DNA from: Mycobacterium pseudokansasii
Lineage (GTDB): Bacteria; Actinomycetota; Actinomycetes; Mycobacteriales; Mycobacteriaceae
Assembly (NCBI RefSeq): GCF_900566075.1
Contig: NZ_UPHU01000001.1
Span: forward strand, 4,402,325-4,466,324
Direction of reading: 5' to 3'
DNA: 64,000 bases
Part shown: piece after piece, positions 57,860-64,000 of the stretch
How positions within the stretch are numbered: position 1 is the stretch's first letter
Layout of the letters: every line of letters starts with the position of its first letter
Program-made: the position numbers and the translations under genes
Notes under the pieces: model-generated
The model's input: the letters and a program-made list of their open reading frames with translations, nothing else
Database searches by the model: none
What the model was told of the DNA's origin: nothing

Positions 57860-58153
57860 CTAAGACCACTTTCGGGTTGGGCCACGAGTCCCCCGGCTGG
57901 CCCAACACGGAGTATGCCAGTGCCGCCGCTCCTCGACAGCTTCCGGTCGATCGGCGAGCCACACCACTACATGTGAAGTCCCGGTTCGGATTTCGTGATC
58001 ACACCCGGGACATCGATAGGTCTTGACGGCTCGCACTGCCGCAATCGCTCGGACTTCGTACTCGTAGCCATCCGGCCCGGTCTCGACCCGGCGCGGCATC
58101 GGCGATGGCGCGACCGGCCGCTGCCGGCTTGGCGGTTTACGGCGCCCAGCCAC
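57860..58153 (-). CDS. Small zinc-ribbon-like protein (Rv1322-like)
   Basis: The 97-residue protein has a basic, proline-rich start, then GPDGYEYEVRAI and YRCPGCDHEIRTGTSHVVVW. With the later HWHTPCW this gives C-x2-C...H...C, a likely zinc site. It ends RGPTRKWS. It lies 22 bases after nucS in the same direction, as in other mycobacteria. The function is unknown; a nucleic-acid role beside NucS is only a guess. The IS630 end is directly next to its stop codon. Confidence 0.8.
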   Translation of the reverse strand: MAGRRKPPSRQRPVAPSPMPRRVETGPDGYEYEVRAIAAVRAVKTYRCPGCDHEIRTGTSHVVVWLADRPEAVEERRHWHTPCWASRGTRGPTRKWS

Positions 58154-58175
58154 CTGACAAGTTTAGCCGCGACCT

Positions 58176-58856
58176 TCAGAACAGCCGGTACTCATCATTG
58201 TCCATACCGCGCATCTTGTCGTAATCCAGTGTGAGGCAACGGATGCCGCGGTCGGTAGCCAAGGTGCGGGCCTGCGGCTTGATCTGTTGAGCGGCGAACA
58301 CACCCTTGACCGGCGCGAGAACGCTGTCGCGATTGAGCAACTCGAGATATCGGGTTAGCTGCTCCACCCCGTCGATTTCGCCGCGCCGCTTGATCTCCAC
58401 TGCTACGCAGCCCCCGCGTTCGTCGCGGCACAGCAGATCGACCGGCCCGATCGCGGTCATGTACTCGCGACGGATCAGCGTGTAGCCCTCACCCAGGAGT
58501 TGGACGTGCTCGGCGAGCAAGGCCTGCAAGTGGGCCTCGACGCCGTCCTTCACCAGCCCGGGGTCGACACCCAACTCATGACTCGAGTCGTGTTCGATCT
58601 CTTCGACGGTGATGCGCAACTGTTCGCCGGACTTGTTGGTGACCACCCACACCGGTGATTCTGGGCCGGACTCCTCGGTCAGCCAGCAGGGGGGACTCAT
58701 CCAGTTCAGCGGCTTGTAGGCGCGATCGTCTGCGTGCACGCTGACCGACCCGTCAGCCTTGAACAACAACAACCTGCGCGCCGACGGCAGATGCGCGGTC
58801 AGCCGGCCGATGTAGTCGACCGTGCATTGAGCGATGACTAGCCGCACCCGATTCAC
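58176..58856 (-). CDS. nucS: Mismatch-specific endonuclease NucS (EndoMS)
   Basis: The GTG at 58856 gives [19 protein letters not shown], as in M. tuberculosis. The 226-residue protein has the N-terminal DNA-binding/dimerisation domain ([20 protein letters not shown]) and the C-terminal RecB-like nuclease with [13 protein letters not shown] and [20 protein letters not shown]. The last segment holds the catalytic Asp-Glu-x-Lys residues. It ends DDEYRLF-like, with the terminal Leu-Phe of clamp-binding tails. NucS gives actinobacteria mismatch repair in place of MutS/MutL, so its integrity matters beside this transposon hotspot; no lesion is visible. Confidence 0.95.
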   Translation of the reverse strand: MNRVRLVIAQCTVDYIGRLTAHLPSARRLLLFKADGSVSVHADDRAYKPLNWMSPPCWLTEESGPESPVWVVTNKSGEQLRITVEEIEHDSSHELGVDPGLVKDGVEAHLQALLAEHVQLLGEGYTLIRREYMTAIGPVDLLCRDERGGCVAVEIKRRGEIDGVEQLTRYLELLNRDSVLAPVKGVFAAQQIKPQARTLATDRGIRCLTLDYDKMRGMDNDEYRLF

Positions 58857-59181
58857 CCTAGCCTCGGCCTTGCGCGCCGGTAGGTATGGCTGCCGTCGAG
58901 TCACGGATTGGCCTGTGTGGATGCTGTTTTCGAGATGCGATGCGCTTGGCTGGCCGGTATCGGTTGGTCGGACGCGTCGGGGCCGCGGCTCTTCCCTGAT
59001 CGCCTACCTCGACAGGTCGGACCGGGTATCGACAGAGACGGCGCGAAAACGGTGCCGAGCCATAAGACAAACGCGATCCTCAATGCGGAACGGGATCCTG
59101 CGCCTATCAATACCCGATACAGATACACTTCCGCGAAAAAATGCGGTTAGAGCCGGTCTGACAATTTAGGCTGATGCCACA
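58857..59181. promoter_or_regulatory. Divergent spacer between nucS and the first cyclase gene
   Basis: This 325-base spacer presumably holds both promoters. It turns AT-richer at about 59100-59170. The last bases before the cyclase ATG (CTGATGCCACAATG) closely match those before the second cyclase (CTGACGCCACAATG), showing that the duplication included the 5' flank. No gene is visible. Confidence 0.5.
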
Positions 59182-60852
59182 ATGTCGTCCCAGAAGACCG
59201 TGGCGCAGCGCTTGGACCGGGTGATTGAAAAAGTGACCCGCCAGTACAGCTGGTCGTCGGAAACCCCTGCTTACGGATCGCGGCTGCTCGGCGGGGCATC
59301 GGAAAGCTTGGAACACCGGCGGATACGTATCCAGATGATGATGACCGTCGCCATTCTGGTCGCGCAGTTGGTCGGGATTATTATCGCCACTCTGCTACTC
59401 ACGATTGCCTTCCCGAAACCAAGCGTGATCTTCGACGCGCCGCATTGGCTGTCCTTCGGGCTCGTGCCCGCTTACAACTTGCTCGCTGTGGTACTGGGCG
59501 CATTGTGGCTTACCCGGCAAACGACTCGAGCATTGCGATGGGCGATCGAAGCGCGCACCCCCACCCCGGCTGAAGCGCGCGATGCATTCCGGATCCCGGC
59601 GCGCGTGGCGTTGGCCGTTCTTTTCGTGTGGGGATTCGGGATGGCGTTGTGGAGCACTCTCTACGGTTTGGCCAACCCGCTGTTTGTCCCACGGTTCTTG
59701 TTTTCGATGAGCGTTGTCGGCGTTCTTGTGGCCACCAGCTGTTATTTGATATCTGAATTCGCGCTGCGCCCCGTGGCCGCCCGGGCGCTTGAAGTAGGAC
59801 CGACACCCCGATCCCTGGTGCCAGGCATCATGGGCCGGACCATGGTGGTATGGCTGCTGTGTTCGGGGCTGCCCAACACCGGTATCGCCGTCACCGCGTT
59901 ATTCGAGAATTCGTTTTCGGATCTCGAGAACGACCAATACATAGTCTCGGTGCTGATCTTGTGGGTGCCCGTTTTGGTCTTCGGGTTCGTCCTGATGTGG
60001 ATGCTTGCCTGGATGACGGCAACGCCGGTGGGCGTCGTGCGCGCGGCGCTCAGGCGTGTCGAGCAGGGCAACTTGGCCGGCGATCTGGTGGTGTTCGACG
60101 GCAGCGAACTCGGTGAGCTGCAACGCGGATTCAACTCGATGGTCCACGGCCTGCGGGAACGCGAGCGGGTGCGAGACCTTTTCGGCCGGCACGTCGGTCG
60201 CGAAGTCGCCCTTGCTGCCGAACGCCAGCCGCCGCAATTGGGTGGCGAAGAACGCCATGTCGCCGTCGTCTTCATCGATATCGTCGGCTCCACAACGTTG
60301 GTGAGCACCCAGCCTCCGGCCGACGTCGTGCAGTTGCTCAACCGGTTTTTCGCAGTGGTCATCGAGGAGGTTGACCGACATCACGGGCTGGTCAACAAGT
60401 TCCAGGGTGACGCGTCGCTGGCCATCTTCGGCGCCCCTAATCACCTTGAGCAACCTGAAGATCAGGCTCTGGCCGCCGCACGCGCGATTGCCGAACGACT
60501 GGCCGATGAAGTGCCCGAGTGTCCGGCGGGCATTGGTGTGGCATCGGGGCAGGTGGTCGCCGGTAATGTCGGCGCCAACGAGCGGTTCGAATACACCGTG
60601 ATCGGTGCGCCGGTCAACGAAGCGGCCCGACTTTGCGAACTGGCCAAATCACATCCGGGTCAATTGTTGGCCACCGCCGAAACACTTCGGGGCGCAACCG
60701 AACGCGAAAGTGCCCTTTGGCATCTGGGCGAGGTCGTGACACTTCGCGGGCTCGGCCAGCCCACCCGGCTGGCATCACCGACGCAGACCGGTGATAACGC
60801 CCATCCAGAGAATGCGTCCAGCGCCGGCGCAACCGTGACCGGCAACGGCTAA
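59182..60852 (+). CDS. Membrane class III adenylate cyclase with HAMP domain (Rv1318c-1320c type)
   Basis: The 556-residue protein has six membrane segments (from about residue 52 to 280), a HAMP linker (VGVVRAALRRVEQGNLAG) at 283-335 and a C-terminal cyclase domain. The metal aspartates are D366 in VFIDIVGST and D410 in NKFQGDAS, with K406 for base selection. The transition-state Asn/Arg are in PVNEAARLCE. Both motifs look intact, so it should make cAMP. It resembles the tandem family Rv1318c-Rv1320c, of which this window has two copies. The basic N-terminus is conserved between them. Confidence 0.92.
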   Translation: MSSQKTVAQRLDRVIEKVTRQYSWSSETPAYGSRLLGGASESLEHRRIRIQMMMTVAILVAQLVGIIIATLLLTIAFPKPSVIFDAPHWLSFGLVPAYNLLAVVLGALWLTRQTTRALRWAIEARTPTPAEARDAFRIPARVALAVLFVWGFGMALWSTLYGLANPLFVPRFLFSMSVVGVLVATSCYLISEFALRPVAARALEVGPTPRSLVPGIMGRTMVVWLLCSGLPNTGIAVTALFENSFSDLENDQYIVSVLILWVPVLVFGFVLMWMLAWMTATPVGVVRAALRRVEQGNLAGDLVVFDGSELGELQRGFNSMVHGLRERERVRDLFGRHVGREVALAAERQPPQLGGEERHVAVVFIDIVGSTTLVSTQPPADVVQLLNRFFAVVIEEVDRHHGLVNKFQGDASLAIFGAPNHLEQPEDQALAAARAIAERLADEVPECPAGIGVASGQVVAGNVGANERFEYTVIGAPVNEAARLCELAKSHPGQLLATAETLRGATERESALWHLGEVVTLRGLGQPTRLASPTQTGDNAHPENASSAGATVTGNG

Positions 60853-61066
60853 CGTGCGGCGCCAACGAGTAAGACAACCGCCGATTTGTGGCTTCGAGAT
60901 GGCTGACAACTGGAATGCCAACGGCTGCAGCCATTTCCATCAACGCCGACGGTGCGACAAAATGCATCGACGCCACGGGCCGCCACCACAGACGCAAGGC
61001 GCAACCCGAACCCACTCGGGCCAGCACGTCAACCACGCGAAGGTTCCAGACTAGACTGACGCCACA

Positions 61067-62692
61067 ATGGTGGCCGAGGAAAGTATGGCGCAACGTTTGG
61101 GCCGGGTACTTGAGACGGTGACCCGTCAAAGCGGCCGGCTATCAGAGACCCCCGCCTACGGCTCCTGGCTGCTCGGACGGGTATCGGAGGACCAACGGGG
61201 CCGGCGGATACGCATCCAGGTCATCTTGACGGTGATGGTGGTGGCGGCAAACCTGATCGGGATAGCGGTCTCCATCCTGTTGGTTACCGTCGCGATTCCC
61301 GAGCCGAGCGTCTTTTCCGACGCGCCGTTGTGGGTGTCGTTCGCCGTTGTACCGGCCTACATCGTGGTCGCCTTGGCTCTCGGAGCGTATTGGATCACGC
61401 GACGAACGGTGATCGCGCTGCGCTGGGCAATCGAGGAACGCCCGCCAACCCACGACGACGAGCGCAACACCTTCCTGACTCCCTGGCGGGTCGCCATTGT
61501 CGATCTGATCCTCTGGGGAGTCGGCGCAGCGCTGCTGACGACGCTCTACGGCATGGCCAACACCATGTTCATCCCCCGCTTCCTCTTCGCGGTGACCATT
61601 TGCGGACTCCTGGTGGCCACCGGGAGCTACCTGATCACCGAGTTCGCATTGCGTCCGGTAGCAGCACAGGCGCTTGAGGCGGGACCGCCGCCCCGGCGAC
61701 TGGCATCGGGGATCATGGGGCGGACGATGATGGTGTGGTTCCTCGGGTCGGGTGTTCCCATCGTCGGTATTGCCCTGATTGCGATCTTCCAGATCGCGAT
61801 GCGGAATCTCACGGCGACCCAGTTCGCGGTCGGTGTGCTCATCGTGTCGATGGCAACATTGGTCTTCGGGTTTCTCCTGATGTGGATCTTGGCCTGGCTC
61901 ACAGCGACACCGGTACGCGTGGTCCGAGCGGCACTCCAGCGCGTGGAGCGAGGGGATCTCCGAGGCGACCTGGTGGTGTTCGACGGAACCGAACTCGGGG
62001 AGCTGCAGCGTGGTTTCAACGCGATGGTCGACGGCCTGCGGGAGCGCGAGCGGGTGCGTGATCTGTTCGGCCGCCATGTCGGACGCGAGGTCGCCCTCGC
62101 CGCCGAGCGGGAGCGGCCGAAACTGGGCGGGGAGGAACGCCACGTCGCCGTGGTGTTCCTCGACATCGTCGGCTCGACCAAGTTGGTGACCACCCAACCC
62201 CCGGCCGAGGTCGTGCAGTTGCTCAACCGCTTCTTCGCGATCGTGGTCGAAGAGGTCGATCGCCATTGCGGGCTGGTCAACAAGTTCGAGGGCGACGCCT
62301 CGCTGGCCATCTTCGGTGCCCCCAACCATCTCGACCGACCCGAAGACCAGGCTTTGGCCTGCGCACGGACCCTGGCCGAGCGGTTGGCCGAGGAAATCTG
62401 GGAGTGCCCGGCGGGCATCGGGGTGGCGTCGGGACAGGTGGTGGCCGGCAATGTCGGCTCCAAGGAGCGGTTCGAATACACCGTGATCGGCGAGCCGGTA
62501 AACGAGGCGGCCCGACTGTGCGAACGTGCGAAATCGCGCCCCGGCAAGTTACTGGCTTCGGCGCAGACCGTCGAGGCAGCGAGCGAAAGCGAGCGTGCCC
62601 ATTGGACTTTGGGAAGGCACGTGAAGCTTCGTGGGCACAAGCAGCCCACCCAACTGGCATCGCCGATCGAACCGGCCAAGCCGCGCAGGTAA
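61067..62692 (+). CDS. Membrane class III adenylate cyclase with HAMP domain, second copy
   Basis: This 541-residue paralogue of the preceding gene has the same plan: QRLGRVLETVTRQSGRL start, six membrane segments, HAMP (RVVRAALQRVERGDLRGDLV) and cyclase domain. It has VVFLDIVGSTKL, LVNKFEGDASLAIFGAPN and YTVIGEPVNEAARLCERAK. Metal, base-selecting and transition-state residues are kept. An internal Met (MAQRLG) at residue 7 is a possible start. The 214-base spacer after the first cyclase has no terminator I can see, so co-transcription is possible. It lies directly upstream of alkA. Confidence 0.92.
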   Translation: MVAEESMAQRLGRVLETVTRQSGRLSETPAYGSWLLGRVSEDQRGRRIRIQVILTVMVVAANLIGIAVSILLVTVAIPEPSVFSDAPLWVSFAVVPAYIVVALALGAYWITRRTVIALRWAIEERPPTHDDERNTFLTPWRVAIVDLILWGVGAALLTTLYGMANTMFIPRFLFAVTICGLLVATGSYLITEFALRPVAAQALEAGPPPRRLASGIMGRTMMVWFLGSGVPIVGIALIAIFQIAMRNLTATQFAVGVLIVSMATLVFGFLLMWILAWLTATPVRVVRAALQRVERGDLRGDLVVFDGTELGELQRGFNAMVDGLRERERVRDLFGRHVGREVALAAERERPKLGGEERHVAVVFLDIVGSTKLVTTQPPAEVVQLLNRFFAIVVEEVDRHCGLVNKFEGDASLAIFGAPNHLDRPEDQALACARTLAERLAEEIWECPAGIGVASGQVVAGNVGSKERFEYTVIGEPVNEAARLCERAKSRPGKLLASAQTVEAASESERAHWTLGRHVKLRGHKQPTQLASPIEPAKPRR

Positions 62693-62782
62693 CCTCTGGT
62701 CACCCAGCCCGTGCGCGACGGCGCCTATTACGATGTCGCTTTCCCGCCAGCGATGTCGGTGATCAGGTGTAATTGTCGAACT

Positions 62783-64000
62783 GTGCACGAAGATTTCGAA
62801 CGCTGCTACCGAGCGGTCCAGGCCAAAGACGCCCGGTTCGACGGCTGGTTCGTGATCGCGGTCTTGACGACCCGGATCTACTGCCGGCCGAGTTGTCCGG
62901 TACGGCCACCGTTCGCGCACAACGTGCGGTTCCTGCCGACAGCGGCGGCGGCCCAACAGCAGGGCTTCCGTGCCTGTAAACGATGCCGTCCCGACGCGTC
63001 TCCGGGTTCTCCGGAGTGGAACGTCCGCGGCGATGTGGTGGCGCGGGCCATGCGGCTCATTGCCGACGGGACGGTGGATCGCGAAGGCGTCACCGGGCTG
63101 GCTGCCCGTCTGGGTTACACCACTCGTCAGCTGCAGCGACTGCTGCGCGCGGAGGTGGGTGCCGGCGCGCTGGCACTGGCCCGCGCACAACGAATGCAGA
63201 CAGCGCGGGTGCTGATCGAGACCACCGATCTACCGTTCGGCGATGTGGCGTTTGCCGCCGGGTTTTCCAGCATCCGACAGTTCAACGACACCGTGCGCTT
63301 AGTCTGCGATAGCACGCCGACGGCGTTGCGCAAGCGCGCCGCTTCCCGCCGCGAACCCGGGGCCGGCGGGGCGGGGACGATATCCCTGCGGCTCGCGGTT
63401 CGCACCCCCTTCGCCTATGAGGGTGTCTTCGGTCATCTGGCCGCCGGCGCGGTGCCCGGTTGCGAGGAGGTGCGCAATGGCGCGTACCGACGCACGCTGC
63501 GGCTTTCGTCCGGCACCGCTGTGGTCACCCTCACACCGGCCCCCGATCATGTTCGCTGCTTACTGGCACTCGACGACTTCCGCGATCTCGCGGCCGCCAC
63601 GGCGCGGTGCCGCCGGCTGCTGGACCTTGATGCCGATCCCGAAGCCGTGATCGGCGCACTCAGCGGCGACCCGGACTTGGCCCCAGTGGTCACTAAGGCG
63701 CCCGGACAACGAATTCCGCGCACCGTCGACGAGGCTGAACTCGCAATACGGGCGGTACTGGCTCAACAGGTTTCGACCAAGGCCGCGCGAACCCACGCTA
63801 GTCGGCTCGTCTCGGCCTACGGGCAACCGGCGCACGATGTCAACGGCGGCCTGACCCATACCTTTCCGTCAGTGGAGCAGCTGTCGCAGATCGACCCGGT
63901 CGATCTGGCTGTACCCAGAGCGCGCCGGCTCACGCTCAGCGCGCTCGTCAGTGGCCTAGCTGACGGGAGGATCAGCCTCGACCCCGGTTGCGACTGGACT
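62783..64000 (+). CDS. alkA: Bifunctional Ada/AlkA DNA-alkylation repair protein, 3' end cut by window
   Basis: The GTG at 62783 gives VHEDFERCYRAVQAKDARFDGW, matching mycobacterial AlkA (Rv1317c). Domains in order are an Ada metal-binding N-domain with IYCRPSCP and FRACKRCRPDAS (four cysteines) and an AraC-type DNA-binding domain (VTGLAARLGYTTRQLQRLL, VAFAAGFSSIRQFN). The AlkA glycosylase domain then begins (SLRLAVRTPFAYEGVFGHLA, VLAQQVSTKAART). The catalytic aspartate of the helix-hairpin-helix lies beyond the edge. It senses methylated phosphates, activates the adaptive response and removes 3-methyladenine. Confidence 0.93.
   Translation, partial: MHEDFERCYRAVQAKDARFDGWFVIAVLTTRIYCRPSCPVRPPFAHNVRFLPTAAAAQQQGFRACKRCRPDASPGSPEWNVRGDVVARAMRLIADGTVDREGVTGLAARLGYTTRQLQRLLRAEVGAGALALARAQRMQTARVLIETTDLPFGDVAFAAGFSSIRQFNDTVRLVCDSTPTALRKRAASRREPGAGGAGTISLRLAVRTPFAYEGVFGHLAAGAVPGCEEVRNGAYRRTLRLSSGTAVVTLTPAPDHVRCLLALDDFRDLAAATARCRRLLDLDADPEAVIGALSGDPDLAPVVTKAPGQRIPRTVDEAELAIRAVLAQQVSTKAARTHASRLVSAYGQPAHDVNGGLTHTFPSVEQLSQIDPVDLAVPRARRLTLSALVSGLADGRISLDPGCDWT

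Noticed and set aside
53289..57860. CTAAGC as the target duplication of the IS630 element
   Set aside because: The distance to the end repeats differs by three bases between sides and the family normally duplicates TA, so I list only the short end repeats.

Overview
The window is high-GC actinobacterial DNA from a slow-growing, non-tuberculous Mycobacterium. Three things point there: a PE_PGRS gene, many fatty-acid-type CoA genes (FadE, FadD, EchA, FadA), and a block from about 24.1 kb to the right edge that matches, inverted, the M. tuberculosis order Rv1343c to Rv1317c. That block runs lprD, DUF3817, rdgB, rph, Rv1339-like, murI, rhomboid, cysM-cysO-mec, P1 peptidase, DUF2017, clpS, pncB, dinG, glgP, glgE-glgB, PE_PGRS, thioredoxin-like, fadA4, methylmalonyl-CoA epimerase, Rv1322-like, nucS, two membrane cyclases, alkA. 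Comparisons with M. tuberculosis are from memory, not from a search.

Left part (1-22.8 kb): two catabolic clusters. The first (1-16.1 kb) has SDRs, a VOC protein, a Tat-type lipoprotein serine hydrolase, a P450 coupled to an F420-type oxidoreductase, an acyl-CoA carboxyltransferase, two acyl-CoA dehydrogenases, two amidohydrolases, an acyl-CoA ligase, an enoyl-CoA hydratase and a DapA-fold aldolase, with a divergent TetR regulator. The second (16.5-22.8 kb) is a tightly packed operon (fabG-like, thiolase, CoA-transferase, acyl-CoA dehydrogenase, GntR regulator) facing a frameshifted acyl-CoA dehydrogenase across an AT-rich palindromic promoter. The substrates are unknown. 22.9-24.1 kb holds a probably Tat-exported nucleoside-deaminase-like protein and a tRNA-Leu.

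Middle (24.1-44.8 kb): the conserved housekeeping block. Local lesions stand out: cysM has an aberrant C-terminus, mec lacks the expected stop, and an AraC gene and a VOC gene are fused by a deletion. glgP, glgE and glgB encode glycogen and maltose-1-phosphate alpha-glucan metabolism.

Right part (44.8-57.9 kb): a mobile-element hotspot inside the conserved block. It holds an IS1634/IS1549-type IS with a 13-bp target duplication, a decayed IS1182-type IS whose CTAG target includes the fadA4 stop codon, and an IS630-type IS split by a Tn554-like transposon (tnpA-tnpB-tnpC). Removing the transposon restores the IS630 transposase frame exactly. Several single-base indels (acyl-CoA dehydrogenase, PE_PGRS, tnpA, tnpB) may be real decay or assembly error. 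The right edge carries nucS, two tandem adenylate-cyclase-type genes and a partial Ada/AlkA gene.
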